The translations under genes were made by a program, and so were the position numbers. Source: Acinetobacter sp. YWS30-1 (GTDB lineage: Bacteria > Pseudomonadota > Gammaproteobacteria > Pseudomonadales > Moraxellaceae). Taken from it: a stretch of 64,000 nucleotides of DNA. How positions within the stretch are numbered: position 1 is the stretch's first letter; every line of letters starts with the position of its first letter. Under the pieces are notes generated by a model. It was not told where the DNA came from and did no database searches. It saw only the letters and a program-made list of their open reading frames with translations. The stretch lies in the NCBI RefSeq assembly GCF_033558715.1, contig NZ_CP114606.1, positions 372,001 through 436,000 on the forward strand, written 5' to 3'. Shown piece by piece: positions 25,698 through 35,316 of this stretch.

Positions 25698-28340
25698 ATG
25701 GCGAACGCTCCTCGGTCCACATCAAAAAGCAGCACGGCGAAGTCTTCCGACGCTGGAAGTAAACGTGCCTTGGTGATTGTGGAGTCGCCTGCAAAAGCGA
25801 AAACAATCAACAAGTATCTCGGTTCAAACTACATCGTGAAATCCTCGGTGGGTCATGTGCGTGACTTGCCAACGGGCGGCTCTGCGAAAACTGCAGAGAA
25901 AAAACCGGTGACCCGAACCAAGCTGACTGAAGCAGAAAAAGCGGAAAAATCACAGCAGGCGTTGATTAACCGGATGGGTGTCGATCCAGAACATGACTGG
26001 AAAGCCAAATATGAAGTCCTTCCGGGCAAGGAAGGCGTAGTCGCTGAACTGAAAAAACTGGCATCGCAAGTCGATGAAGTGTATCTCGCAACGGATTTGG
26101 ACCGTGAAGGGGAAGCGATTGCCTGGCATTTAAAAGAAGTGATCGGCGGCGATGATTCACGCTATCAACGTGTGGTCTTTAACGAAATTACCAAAAATGC
26201 CATTCAGGAAGCGTTTAAACAGCCCTCACGTCTAGATACCAATAAGGTCAATGCCCAGCAGGCACGCCGTTTCCTGGATCGTGTCGTCGGCTTCATGATT
26301 TCGCCACTGCTATGGGAAAAAATTGCCCGTGGTCTGTCTGCGGGGCGTGTACAGTCTGTCGCTGTAAAGCTGGTCGTGGAACGCGAACGTGAAATTCGTA
26401 AGTTCATTCCTGAAGAATACTGGCAGGTTTTTGCAGATACCAAATCCAAGAAAGATGATATTCGTCTGGAAGCGGTCAAGCAAAATGGCAAGACTTTAAA
26501 GCTGCATAATAAAGCTGAAACAGATGCTTTACTGAATCTGATTAAAGACGCTGAATATAAAGTTATTAGCCGTGAAGATAAGCCGACCAAGGTGAATCCA
26601 AGTGCGCCGTATATCACGTCTACCTTGCAACAGGCCGCAAGTACCCGTCTAGGTTTCTCGGTAAAGAAAACCATGATGCTGGCACAGCGCCTGTATGAAG
26701 CTGGTTTCATTACCTATATGCGTACTGACTCCACCTTCCTGAGTGATGATGCAGTCAATATGGTGCGTGGTCATATCGAGTCTGAATATGGCGAGAAATA
26801 TCTGCCAGCCAAGCCGAACCGTTATGGTAATAAAGCTGGTGCGCAGGAAGCCCATGAGGCCATTCGTCCATCCAATGTGGCATTGAAAGGCGATAGTCTG
26901 GCTGGAGTGGAACGTGATGCACAGCGTCTGTATGACCTGATCTGGCGTCAATTTGTAGCTTGTCAGATGACACCAGCAGAATATTTATCATCGACTATTT
27001 TAGTGGATGCGAATGGTGTTGAACTGAAAGCCAAAGGTCGTACTCTGGTATTTGATGGTTTCACCAAAGTTCGTGGCCAGAACAAATCTGATGATGATGT
27101 ACTGTTGCCTGCTGTGAAAGTTGGTGAAGTGCTGAAGCTGGAAAAACTAGATCCATCTCAACATTTTACCAAACCACCGGCACGTTTTACTGAAGCATCA
27201 TTGGTAAAAGAGCTTGAGAAAAAAGGTATTGGTCGTCCTTCGACTTATGCTGCCATTATCTCGACCATTCAGGATCGTGGTTACGTAAAACTGGAGAACC
27301 GTCGTCTCTTTGCTGAGAAGATGGGTGAGATCGTCACCGATCGTCTGGATGAAAGCTTCAATAACCTGATGAATTATGACTTTACTGCAGACCTTGAAGG
27401 TCAGCTGGATAAAGTGGCAGATGGTGAGCGTAACTGGAAAGATCTGTTAGATAGCTTCTATGGTGACTTCAAAAAACGTCTGACCAATGCTCAGGGTGAA
27501 AACGGCATGCGCCGCAATCAGCCTGTAGAAGTTGAAGCTGTACACTGTAAAGAATGTGACCGTCCGATGCAGATCCGTACCGGAACAACGGGTGTATTCC
27601 TGGGCTGTTCGGGTTATAACTTGCCACCGAAAGAACGTTGTAAAGGTACATTGAACCTGACTCCGGTTGAATCTCTGGCAGCACTGTCTGATGATGATGC
27701 AGCAGAAACTGCTGACCTGATGTCGAAAAAACGTTGTCCAGTCTGTGGCACTGCAATGGACAGCTATGTGATTGATGGCGGCCGTAAACTGCATATCTGT
27801 GGTAATAACCCGGACTGTACAGGTTATGAGCTGGAAGAAGGCGAATTCAAGATTAAGGGTTATGATGGCCCAACCATTCCATGTGATAAATGTGATGGTG
27901 AAATGCAGCTGAAAACTGGCCGTTTTGGTCCATATTTTGCCTGTACCAGCTGTGAGAATACCCGTAAAGTCTTGAAGAATGGTCAACCTGCGCCTCCGCG
28001 TGTTGATCCGATCAAGATGGAACACTTACGTTCAACCAAGCATGATGACTTCTTTGTTCTGCGTGATGGTGCCGCCGGTCTGTTCCTGGCCGCGAGCAAG
28101 TTCCCGAAAGTCCGTGAAACTCGCGCACCGAAGGTTGCAGAACTGCGTACTGTAGCGGATCAGCTAGATCCAAAATATCAGTTTATTTTGCAGGCACCAG
28201 ATGTGGATCCTGAAGGAAATCCAACCTTGGTGAAATTCAGCCGTAAGAACCAGTCTCAATATATTGGTTCGGAAACCCCTGAAGGCAAGCAAACCAAATG
28301 GTCGCTGGTCTATCAGGATGGCAAATGGGTTGAGGCCTAA
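25698..28340 (+). CDS. topA: DNA topoisomerase I
   Basis: This 880-residue type IA topoisomerase relaxes negative supercoils. The TOPRIM domain is near the start ([19 protein letters not shown]; acidic triad region [17 protein letters not shown] at about 129-145). The active-site tyrosine is Y340 in [10 protein letters not shown]. The C-terminus has several Cys4 zinc ribbons ([23 protein letters not shown] ... CTSC). The N-terminal 22 residues are a Ser/Lys-rich extension. The following terminator ends the unit. Confidence 0.97.
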   Translation: MANAPRSTSKSSTAKSSDAGSKRALVIVESPAKAKTINKYLGSNYIVKSSVGHVRDLPTGGSAKTAEKKPVTRTKLTEAEKAEKSQQALINRMGVDPEHDWKAKYEVLPGKEGVVAELKKLASQVDEVYLATDLDREGEAIAWHLKEVIGGDDSRYQRVVFNEITKNAIQEAFKQPSRLDTNKVNAQQARRFLDRVVGFMISPLLWEKIARGLSAGRVQSVAVKLVVEREREIRKFIPEEYWQVFADTKSKKDDIRLEAVKQNGKTLKLHNKAETDALLNLIKDAEYKVISREDKPTKVNPSAPYITSTLQQAASTRLGFSVKKTMMLAQRLYEAGFITYMRTDSTFLSDDAVNMVRGHIESEYGEKYLPAKPNRYGNKAGAQEAHEAIRPSNVALKGDSLAGVERDAQRLYDLIWRQFVACQMTPAEYLSSTILVDANGVELKAKGRTLVFDGFTKVRGQNKSDDDVLLPAVKVGEVLKLEKLDPSQHFTKPPARFTEASLVKELEKKGIGRPSTYAAIISTIQDRGYVKLENRRLFAEKMGEIVTDRLDESFNNLMNYDFTADLEGQLDKVADGERNWKDLLDSFYGDFKKRLTNAQGENGMRRNQPVEVEAVHCKECDRPMQIRTGTTGVFLGCSGYNLPPKERCKGTLNLTPVESLAALSDDDAAETADLMSKKRCPVCGTAMDSYVIDGGRKLHICGNNPDCTGYELEEGEFKIKGYDGPTIPCDKCDGEMQLKTGRFGPYFACTSCENTRKVLKNGQPAPPRVDPIKMEHLRSTKHDDFFVLRDGAAGLFLAASKFPKVRETRAPKVAELRTVADQLDPKYQFILQAPDVDPEGNPTLVKFSRKNQSQYIGSETPEGKQTKWSLVYQDGKWVEA

Positions 28341-28359
28341 GCTATAAGACATCAAGAAA

Positions 28360-28385
28360 ATGCTGACGAAAGTCGGCATTTTTTT
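28360..28385 (+). terminator. Terminator of topA
   Basis: ATGCTGAC/GTCGGCAT stem (one G-U pair) with a GAAA tetraloop and seven T residues. Confidence 0.92.
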
Positions 28386-28464
28386 ATGACTAAGTATTTT
28401 TGATCAACACAGTTCTAGGATATTCTAGGCGTTAAATAATAAAAGATTAAAATAGGAATCATGC

Positions 28465-28662
28465 ATGACTTGGCTAGATAAATTCCTGTTCTTAAGTATT
28501 GGATTAGGATCTATCCTCTATTTCATGCTTGGAAAGATTAATGAAATGGGTATTCCTATGGATCGGGGAATGCTGATGATTCTGGTGATTATTATGTCAC
28601 TGGTTAGTTTGAGCTGTGTTTTATATCTGCGCTCTGAAGATCAAAAAACGAAACAAAAATAA
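28465..28662 (+). CDS. Small two-helix membrane protein
   Basis: This 65-residue protein has two hydrophobic segments (about residues 6-23 and 35-54) and a charged tail (RSEDQKTKQK). I do not recognise it. TAGGA lies 8 bases before the ATG. It sits 32 bases upstream of the zincin gene on the same strand, with no terminator between, so it may be part of that transcript. Confidence 0.6.
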   Translation: MTWLDKFLFLSIGLGSILYFMLGKINEMGIPMDRGMLMILVIIMSLVSLSCVLYLRSEDQKTKQK

Positions 28663-28694
28663 CATTTAAATTAACTCTCTATTGGCATGTTCAT

Positions 28695-29453
28695 ATGTGG
28701 AAAAAAATCCGAATCCTGATTTTATTGATGATTTTGTTTGTGGTGGCAGTAAATGCTTATCGAGATCAGAATCAGGACTGGAACAAACCAATCTTTGTTC
28801 TGTTGCATCCGATCAATGCAGATGGATTGGCGACCACACAGCAATATATCCAGCAATTGTCTGCTCAGGATCTAAAAGGAACACAAGAATATCTGGAAAA
28901 AGCGGCCCAGCAGTACCGTGGACAGCCCACTTATTTTTATTTTAATCTGGGGCGTGAACTTAAAGAATTGCCGCCTAAAGTGCCGGAGCAGGCCTCCTTA
29001 CTTGGCAATATTTTATGGAGTCTGAAATTCCGTTTCTATGCCTGGCAACAGCAGCAAGGTTCAGATCCTTCATCGAATGTTACTCTCTTTTTAAATTATT
29101 ATGATCCTGCACACACCCAGCAATTAAAACATTCAACGGCTCTGCAAAAAGGCCGAATCGGTTCAGTCAATCTATTTGCTTCAAGCAGACAGTCTGACCA
29201 GAATAAGATTGTCCTAGTGCATGAATTACTGCATGCCTTTGGCGCTTCAGATAAATATGATCTCGCCACAGGCCAGCCGATATACCCAGTGGGTTATGCC
29301 AATCCCAATCAGCAGCCTTTATTTCCCCAAACCAAAGCTGAGCTGATGGCAGGGCACATTCCGGTATCGCAAAGTACCAGTAAAATGCCGGAATCTTTAA
29401 ATCAGACCCTGATTAATGAAATCACGGCGATTGAACTTGGCTGGAAAAAATAA
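28695..29453 (+). CDS. Membrane-anchored zincin (metzincin-like) protein
   Basis: This 252-residue protein has an N-terminal signal anchor (about residues 4-20) and is otherwise likely periplasmic. It carries the zinc-protease motif HELLHAFGASDKYD at 176-189: H176, E177 and H180 are the classical ligands and base. In the metzincin pattern HExxHxxGxxH, the third ligand position is D186 here, as in snapalysin-type enzymes. A methionine that could form the Met-turn is M218 (AELMAGH). I know no named family for it. Zinc binding is likely; proteolysis is inferred. Confidence 0.7.
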   Translation: MWKKIRILILLMILFVVAVNAYRDQNQDWNKPIFVLLHPINADGLATTQQYIQQLSAQDLKGTQEYLEKAAQQYRGQPTYFYFNLGRELKELPPKVPEQASLLGNILWSLKFRFYAWQQQQGSDPSSNVTLFLNYYDPAHTQQLKHSTALQKGRIGSVNLFASSRQSDQNKIVLVHELLHAFGASDKYDLATGQPIYPVGYANPNQQPLFPQTKAELMAGHIPVSQSTSKMPESLNQTLINEITAIELGWKK

Positions 29454-29578
29454 TTAACAAAGTGCTGAATAAACCGGCATAACTTACTATTTTTATAGAT
29501 AAACTCAGTAAATTTCTAACAAATTTCTCCATGATTTAAGAGCATAATCAAAGTCATAGCTAATAATTTGAGAAGAAT

Positions 29579-30151
29579 ATGAAGACTGTTGGAAATGATC
29601 TGGTTCGGCATCAATTGCATGAAAACCGTAAATGGTATTTAGGCCTAGGTACCTTATTAGTGTTATTTGGAATCGTACTGTTAACGTCGCTGCCTTTTGC
29701 CACCTTATCCATCGTATTCCTGTTTGGGGTCCTGATGATGATAGGTGGGGTGGTTCATCTGATCGCCGGGATTAAAATCTTCGATGGGGCATTTCGCTGG
29801 CTCTGGCTGCTATTCGGTATTATCTATTTTATTGCGGGCTATTATGCCTTTAGCACGCCAGCGAAAACTGCGATTGTACTGACCAATCTGCTTGCGATTG
29901 CTTTGCTTGCGGCGGGAATAATTCGCATCTTCAATGCTTTTATCTTTAAAGCATTCCGTGGCTGGGGCTGGACTTTATTTTCCGGGATTTTAACTTTAGC
30001 TACAGGTATCCTGATTCTATTGTCACCGAATGCACCGTTCTGGGTTCTAGGTGCTTTTCTGGCAATCGATATTTTGTTTCAGGGGATTAACTATCTGACT
30101 TTGGCTTCCTATATCAAGCATCGTGTGCCAAAAAGCTCCGCAGATCTTTAA
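29579..30151 (+). CDS. HdeD-like membrane protein (DUF308)
   Basis: This 190-residue protein has about six transmembrane helices arranged as in HdeD/DUF308 (LGLGTLLVLFGIVLL, LFGVLMMIGGVVHLIAG, LLFGIIYFIAGYYAF, WTLFSGILTLATGILIL). The second half repeats the pattern of the first. E. coli HdeD is tied to acid resistance at high density; the role here is unknown. AGAAGA precedes the ATG. A strong terminator follows. Confidence 0.85.
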   Translation: MKTVGNDLVRHQLHENRKWYLGLGTLLVLFGIVLLTSLPFATLSIVFLFGVLMMIGGVVHLIAGIKIFDGAFRWLWLLFGIIYFIAGYYAFSTPAKTAIVLTNLLAIALLAAGIIRIFNAFIFKAFRGWGWTLFSGILTLATGILILLSPNAPFWVLGAFLAIDILFQGINYLTLASYIKHRVPKSSADL

Positions 30152-30164
30152 GTAAGACCAGTAT

Positions 30165-30195
30165 AAAAAAGAGCGCGAATCAGCGCTCTTTTTTA
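30165..30195. terminator. Terminator of the HdeD-like gene
   Basis: GAGCGC/GCGCTC stem with a 6-base loop between six A and six T residues. Confidence 0.92.
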
Positions 30196-30274
30196 TTGGC
30201 ATGTTCAGCTTTGCCTGTAAGATGGGTATGCATTTCAAATTAGTATAAAACCTATAACGCGGCCGATCATATTC

Positions 30275-31420
30275 ATGAAAACCTTTGTTCTAGCTCCAGA
30301 TTCTTTTAAGGAAAGTATGACTGCCGAGCAGGCTTGTCAGGCGATGCAGCGTGGTATTTTGCAGGTCTTTCCGGATGCAAATTGTATTACTTTACCCATG
30401 GCAGATGGTGGTGAGGGAACTGTGGATGCATTAATCTCAAGCCTAAAGGGTGAACGAGTAACGTGCCAAGTCACTGGGCCATTAGCCAGTCAGTCGATCG
30501 AAACTTACTTTGGCCTGGTTGATGCTGGTCAGACCGCAGTGATTGAAATGGCGAAAGCCAATGGGATTCATCTGCTCGAACCTGCTCGGCGTAATCCCAT
30601 GCTCACCTCGACTTATGGCACAGGGGAAATGATCAAACAGGCACTGGAGCTTGGCGTAAAGAAAATCATTATCGGGCTTGGTGGTAGTGTTACCAATGAC
30701 GGTGGTGCTGGAATGGCTCAGGCTTTAGGAGCTCGATTCTTAAATACTGCGGGAGAATCAATTCAGGTCTGTGGTGGTAATCTGGATCAGATTGATCAAA
30801 TTGATTTTTCCCAACTCGATACTCGTTTAAAAAATACAGAAATCCTGATTGCTTCAGATGTGAATAATCCATTGTGTGGACCGAATGGTGCTTCAGTGAT
30901 CTTTGGGCCGCAGAAAGGTGCAACATCGGAAATGGTACAGCAGCTGGATCGAAATCTAAGACATTTTGCTGATCTGGTTGAAACAAGCTTAGATATTTCT
31001 TCTAAAAACCTTCCCGGCGCAGGGGCAGCCGGTGGGTTAGGTTTTGGGTTAATGGCGTTTGCAGGAGCAAAGCTGCAATCCGGTGTAGCGTTAATTATGG
31101 AACAGAATAAACTGGCACAAAAAATTGCGAATGTAGATTATGTTTTCACTGGCGAGGGCAAGATTGATCATCAGACTGCTTTAGGAAAAACACCATTTGG
31201 TGTGGCTCAGGTCGCCCAGCAATTGAATAAACCGGTAATTGCTTTTGCAGGTTTGGTCGGTGAGGGGATTGAGTCGCTGTATGAGGCTGGATTTAGTCAG
31301 ATTGTCGGGATTAATCCACCAGGTTGTTTATTGGAAGAAGCATTAAAAAATGCTGAGCAAAACCTAGAGCAAGCGTGTGCTCGTGTTATGAAAGAAATTA
31401 AAACAAAGTTTGAACAATAA
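30275..31420 (+). CDS. Glycerate 2-kinase (GarK/GlxK type)
   Basis: This 381-residue enzyme matches the type 2 glycerate kinase family: APDSFKESMTAEQACQAM at the start, MADGGEGTVDAL, IIGLGGSVTNDGGAGMAQALGA, and the later GAGAAGGLGFGLMAF and FTGEGKIDHQTALGKTPFGVA. It phosphorylates D-glycerate with ATP to 2-phosphoglycerate, feeding glycolysis. Neither glyoxylate-pathway nor glucarate genes are nearby. The ATG at 30275 gives the expected N-terminus. Confidence 0.93.
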   Translation: MKTFVLAPDSFKESMTAEQACQAMQRGILQVFPDANCITLPMADGGEGTVDALISSLKGERVTCQVTGPLASQSIETYFGLVDAGQTAVIEMAKANGIHLLEPARRNPMLTSTYGTGEMIKQALELGVKKIIIGLGGSVTNDGGAGMAQALGARFLNTAGESIQVCGGNLDQIDQIDFSQLDTRLKNTEILIASDVNNPLCGPNGASVIFGPQKGATSEMVQQLDRNLRHFADLVETSLDISSKNLPGAGAAGGLGFGLMAFAGAKLQSGVALIMEQNKLAQKIANVDYVFTGEGKIDHQTALGKTPFGVAQVAQQLNKPVIAFAGLVGEGIESLYEAGFSQIVGINPPGCLLEEALKNAEQNLEQACARVMKEIKTKFEQ

Positions 31421-31511
31421 GATAGATAAATTTTTATGAGCTAACTTAGCTTAATGCACGACCTCATTTACGGTTTAGTAAACTTATGCGTGCGGGTTAC
31501 GTAGGTACATT

Positions 31512-31601
31512 GTTACTTTGACGGAGCAAAGTAACCAAACTCCAGTGTTATTCAGATGATGCATCCCTGCATCACTGAATAACGGCGGCATCCATGCCGC
31601 C
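31512..31601. repeat. Triple-hairpin intergenic element
   Basis: Three perfect or near-perfect inverted repeats follow one another. They are GTTACTTTG/CAAAGTAAC (6-base loop, 31512-31535); GTTATTCAG-a-TGATGCA/TGCATCACTGAATAAC (4-base loop, 31547-31583); and GGCGGCAT/ATGCCGCC (2-base loop, 31584-31601). There is no T-run. It resembles a repetitive extragenic element. Confidence 0.8.
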
Positions 31602-31694
31602 TGGCCGGAATCAAATGCTTTCTAGAATATTGAGGATACGTTTTCTAGGAACAGCTCTGTTAAACTACACCTATCCACAAATTGATGAGTGACC

Positions 31695-33683
31695 ATGAGT
31701 TTAGCCTCCCTGATTGATGAACTGAATCCGCAACAAAAGCAAGCTGCGACAACAGAAGCAAAGCACAGTTTGGTTTTGGCTGGGGCAGGCTGTGGCAAGA
31801 CCAAAACTATCGTGGCGCGTGCAGCTTATCTGATTGATCAGGGCGTACCAGCGAATCAGATTCAGATTCTGACCTTTACTCGTCGTGCGGCGAGTGAAAT
31901 CGTGGCACGGGTGGAACTGGCACTCGGTGAACAGGCCAAAGGCTTACGTGCATCTACGTTTCATACCTTCTGTATGTATCTGCTGCGCCGGATTCCAAAG
32001 GCTTTTGGTCTTGAACAGTTTTCAATTATTGACCGTGATGATCAGCTGATGATGTTCCGCCTGATTCGCGGGCGTGATGACAAGAAAAATCCGAATTACC
32101 TGCCGAAGCCACAGGAACTCTGTGACCTATATTCCTTTGCGCGGAATACCCGGCAAAAACTGAGTCTGGCTTTGGAGAAACAGATGCCGGAATATCTGGC
32201 GCTGAAAGACCAGATTGCCGACATCATGAAAGAATATGAAGCGCGTAAGCGTGCGCGTAGTTTTCTGGATTATGATGATATCCTCGCTGTGGTAGCGACT
32301 GCTTTGGCACAGTCCGAAGGTCTGGTGGACTATGTGGCTTCGATCTGTCGGCATATGCTGGTGGATGAAATGCAGGATACCAATCCATTGCAATGGGCAT
32401 TACTCGAACCGCTGAAAGATCAGATTAGCCTGTTCTGTGTTGGGGATGATGCCCAGTCGATTTATGGTTTCCGTGGTGCCGATTTTGAAAATATTCATCA
32501 TTTCAAAGAGCGTGTTCCTGATGCCCAGATTTTTAAACTAGAAAAGAATTACCGTTCTACGCAGGAAATTCTGGATCTATCCAACTGGCTATTAGATCAG
32601 TCCGAAATTAAATATGACAAGCGGCTGGATGCGCATCGCGGTGAAGGCATCAAGCCAAAGATGCATATTTTCCCGAACGAGTTTGATGAAGCTAAATGGA
32701 TCGCGATTGATATAAAAGAGCGGCATTACTTGCAAGGCAGCAAATGGTCCGATCACATGGTGCTGGTACGTTCCAGTTATGCAGCGCGACATATTGAAGC
32801 AGCCTGTATCGCGGCCAATGTTCCGTATCGATTCATCGGCGGGATGAAACTCTTAGAAACTGCACATGTAAAAGATCTGCTCAGCCTGTTGCGTGTGGTG
32901 GCGAATCCTCTGGATGATATTGCCTGGATGCGCTTTTTGACCTTATGGAATGGTGTGGGTGATGTCGGGGCGAGTAAGCTGTCTCAGCAGCTTTTAGCTG
33001 AGCCAGAGATCGATATCATTGCCGACAAGCTAAAAAAATTTGGCAAGATTCCACTGGAAACCATTCTGATTATGAAGCAAATGGCGGTACTCAAAACCGA
33101 AGTACAGGCCTGTGTTGGTCTGGCAGTCCAAGCCATTGAAGCACAACTGGCCGAGAACTATAAAAAAGACTGGAATCGCCGTCAGGGAGATTTTGAATTG
33201 GTAAAACAGCTGGCTTCCAAGCATGCTCAAGTGAGTGAGTTTCTGGAAGAGTATGTGCTCGATCCGGTCTCTATTTCCGAAATTGAACGCCAGTCGGATA
33301 CGGATGTGGTGACCCTCATTACCATTCACTCGGCCAAGGGTACGGAACAGAAAGTCTGTTATGTGGCTAATGTTACGCCGGGACAATATCCGCATGCACG
33401 GGCACAAGGGGATTTTGATGATGTCGAGGAAGAGCGGCGTGTATTGTATGTGGCGCTGACTCGTGCACAGAATGAACTGATTCTGACCAAGCAAAACCTG
33501 AATCACTGGGCGCGTGAAACGGTAGATGAGCAGGGGCGTAAAATTGAAAGCTATTTTCTCAATGATTTGACCCGCAATTTATGTGTCACAGAAACTCATT
33601 ACAAAACCCGTCAACAGACTGTGAAAAGTGCTTTAATTGAGCGCCAGTCGATTAATTTAGATTTTGGGATTGATCTCGATTAA
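31695..33683 (+). CDS. UvrD/Rep-family ATP-dependent DNA helicase
   Basis: This 662-residue SF1A helicase has all standard motifs. Walker A is GAGCGKT at 30-36; TFTRRAASEI follows. Walker B/motif II is VDEMQDTNPLQ, motif III is GDDAQSIYGFRGAD, then NYRSTQEIL and TIHSAKGTE, and motif VI is VLYVALTRAQNE. The length is near that of Rep, but UvrD and PcrA are possible relatives, so I give no symbol. It should translocate 3' to 5' on single-stranded DNA. I start at ATG 31695; the GTG at 31689 would also fit. Confidence 0.92.
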   Translation: MSLASLIDELNPQQKQAATTEAKHSLVLAGAGCGKTKTIVARAAYLIDQGVPANQIQILTFTRRAASEIVARVELALGEQAKGLRASTFHTFCMYLLRRIPKAFGLEQFSIIDRDDQLMMFRLIRGRDDKKNPNYLPKPQELCDLYSFARNTRQKLSLALEKQMPEYLALKDQIADIMKEYEARKRARSFLDYDDILAVVATALAQSEGLVDYVASICRHMLVDEMQDTNPLQWALLEPLKDQISLFCVGDDAQSIYGFRGADFENIHHFKERVPDAQIFKLEKNYRSTQEILDLSNWLLDQSEIKYDKRLDAHRGEGIKPKMHIFPNEFDEAKWIAIDIKERHYLQGSKWSDHMVLVRSSYAARHIEAACIAANVPYRFIGGMKLLETAHVKDLLSLLRVVANPLDDIAWMRFLTLWNGVGDVGASKLSQQLLAEPEIDIIADKLKKFGKIPLETILIMKQMAVLKTEVQACVGLAVQAIEAQLAENYKKDWNRRQGDFELVKQLASKHAQVSEFLEEYVLDPVSISEIERQSDTDVVTLITIHSAKGTEQKVCYVANVTPGQYPHARAQGDFDDVEEERRVLYVALTRAQNELILTKQNLNHWARETVDEQGRKIESYFLNDLTRNLCVTETHYKTRQQTVKSALIERQSINLDFGIDLD

Positions 33684-33766
33684 ACTATCCCTTCTGGGTT
33701 TGACGCAAAAAGTAGAGTAGGCACGTGCTTTTTGATTATTTTTGCCTATCTTCTTAAGGTTATCCG

Positions 33767-34018
33767 ATGAAAATTTTAGTTCGTAACTTGGCGCGCACTG
33801 TAACAGAAGCTGAATTGCTGACCCTGTTTCAGCAATATGGTACTGTTGAGTCTTGTACGCTGGTCATGGATGCAGAAACAGGCAAGTCTAAAGGTTTTGC
33901 CTTTGTAGAAATGCCACATGGCCGTGAAGCTGTTAAAGCGATTAAAGGTTTAAATACACTGCGCCTGCATGGTCAGGGGATTCGTGTGAAGCAAGCTGAA
34001 GAAAAGCCACAGGCTTAA
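33767..34018 (+). CDS. RRM-type RNA-binding protein
   Basis: This 83-residue protein is a single RNA-recognition motif. RNP2 is ILVRNL at residues 3-8 and RNP1 is KGFAFVEM at about 45-52, with the usual conserved glycine and aromatic positions. Small proteins like this are common in Gram-negative bacteria; their RNA targets are mostly unknown. A strong terminator follows at once. Confidence 0.9.
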   Translation: MKILVRNLARTVTEAELLTLFQQYGTVESCTLVMDAETGKSKGFAFVEMPHGREAVKAIKGLNTLRLHGQGIRVKQAEEKPQA

Positions 34019-34030
34019 ATAACAGCTGAT

Positions 34031-34061
34031 AAAAAAGAGCATGTATGATGCTCTTTTTTTT
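34031..34061. terminator. Terminator of the RRM gene
   Basis: GAGCAT/ATGCTC stem with a 5-base loop between six A and eight T residues. Confidence 0.93.
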
Positions 34062-34227
34062 GCCTTTAAAAAGGCCTAGATTTTTACTGAAGGGTTAATA
34101 TCAGCAGTCTGAAGTATCAAGATCATGCAGAATAGATCGACAGCGTAGACAATCTTGCATTGCGTAATGCGAGCGGACGTTTTACTTTATAAGAGCCAAA
34201 ATTTGTTTTAATGCTTAGGAAATCTCG

Positions 34228-34731
34228 ATGACACGAGTTGCTCGCTATCATGCGGACCGTACCAATCAAAAACTTTATTTCGCCCGTATGGCCTGTCAGC
34301 AGGCTGAACAGACTGATCATGTGCAGCAGGCACAAGCTCATCGTGAAGCTGCCGTATTCCATCTGCATGGGGCGCTGCTGGCCTTTTTGCAGGAACTGGT
34401 ACGCTATTACCGTCTGAATGACCTGAGCCCGACGCTGAAATCGATTGAAGAGCTTATGGCGGCTAAGGGGCAGGTATCACCTGAAGTGACCGTATTACAG
34501 CATTTATCCAAAGATGGTTTTCTTGCTGAACTGAAACGTGCTTACCGTCTCTGCCAATATGCGCCAGAGCCAAGTTCGCCACAACCCGAAGACGAAACTT
34601 CTTCAAATCTCATCATTAAAGTCACACAGACACCACAAGCCTGGTTACCTGATACTGCTATATTACGAGAATGGCATCGTGACCTGACGCAGCTTATTGA
34701 TGGTTTTCGTAATGAGATGGTTGAATTTTAA
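34228..34731 (+). CDS. DUF6586 family protein
   Basis: This 167-residue soluble protein starts with VARYHADRTNQKLYFARMAC, which I associate with DUF6586, seen near topA/lexA in Pseudomonas. It is largely alpha-helical, with a charged, proline-rich break at about 112-125 (PEPSSPQPEDE). Function unknown. It lies 104 bases upstream of another conserved unknown on the same strand, and the two may be co-transcribed. Confidence 0.72.
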   Translation: MTRVARYHADRTNQKLYFARMACQQAEQTDHVQQAQAHREAAVFHLHGALLAFLQELVRYYRLNDLSPTLKSIEELMAAKGQVSPEVTVLQHLSKDGFLAELKRAYRLCQYAPEPSSPQPEDETSSNLIIKVTQTPQAWLPDTAILREWHRDLTQLIDGFRNEMVEF

Positions 34732-34835
34732 TCTGATCAGCTGTACTTGAAATTGCGATTATTAACCCTATATCAATTACTCTAATGATGCAAAGTGCAA
34801 TCGCTCTTTGCCACCATGTTGAACATGGAGGATAT

Positions 34836-35114
34836 ATGTCTATAGAACAGTTGAAAGATTTATTTGGTAATCAAGACGCGATTTTGGAACTCGTTCAACT
34901 TGAAGGTGGCGCGTTGGCATTACGAAATGCAGGCTCAAAAAAACAGCCATTAGTCATGATTCAGTTTAATGACGAGGTCAAAGCCCTGTTGGGTGATCAA
35001 ACGCCTGTGATTGCACAACACATGATTCAGGCCGCTTTATATGGTTTGCTGGAACAGCAGGTCAATGAATGGCAAGCTGAAGTTGTGGATGAAGAGCCCA
35101 AATATATGAGTTAA
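34836..35114 (+). CDS. Conserved hypothetical protein
   Basis: This 92-residue acidic protein (MSIEQLKDLFGNQDAILE...) has no signal or membrane segment and no motif I recognise. I start at ATG 34836 because GGAGG stands 4 bases upstream; the longer 34785 start lacks a ribosome site. It follows the DUF6586 gene on the same strand and ends in a strong terminator. Confidence 0.72.
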   Translation: MSIEQLKDLFGNQDAILELVQLEGGALALRNAGSKKQPLVMIQFNDEVKALLGDQTPVIAQHMIQAALYGLLEQQVNEWQAEVVDEEPKYMS

Positions 35115-35139
35115 ATTGCCTACCCTGGCGAGCAGGAAA

Positions 35140-35163
35140 GCACACTTGAAGTGTGCTTTTTTT
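35140..35163 (+). terminator. Terminator of the 34836 gene
   Basis: AGCACACT/AGTGTGCT stem with a 3-base loop and a T-run. Confidence 0.9.
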
Positions 35164-35280
35164 GTGTTTATAAAATGAGAAAAATAGAGAATAAGAGAAA
35201 AATTAAGTCGGTTAGATTAGAGAAGTAATTTTAAATTTTATTAACTTAAGATCTGATAAATTTCAGCTAAATCAATAAAA

Positions 35281-35310
35281 AAAGAAGTTGCCAATTTTGA
35301 CAACTTCTTT
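35281..35310 (-). terminator. Terminator of the antiporter gene
   Basis: AAAGAAGTTG/CAACTTCTTT 10-bp stem with a 10-base loop; a T-run follows on the minus strand. Confidence 0.88.
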
Positions 35311-35316
35311 AAGAAA

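Noticed and set aside
27447..28025. Long minus-strand open frame (192 codons) inside topA
   Set aside because: It is antisense to the conserved zinc-ribbon region of topA and its Cys/Thr/Phe-rich translation does not look like a protein.
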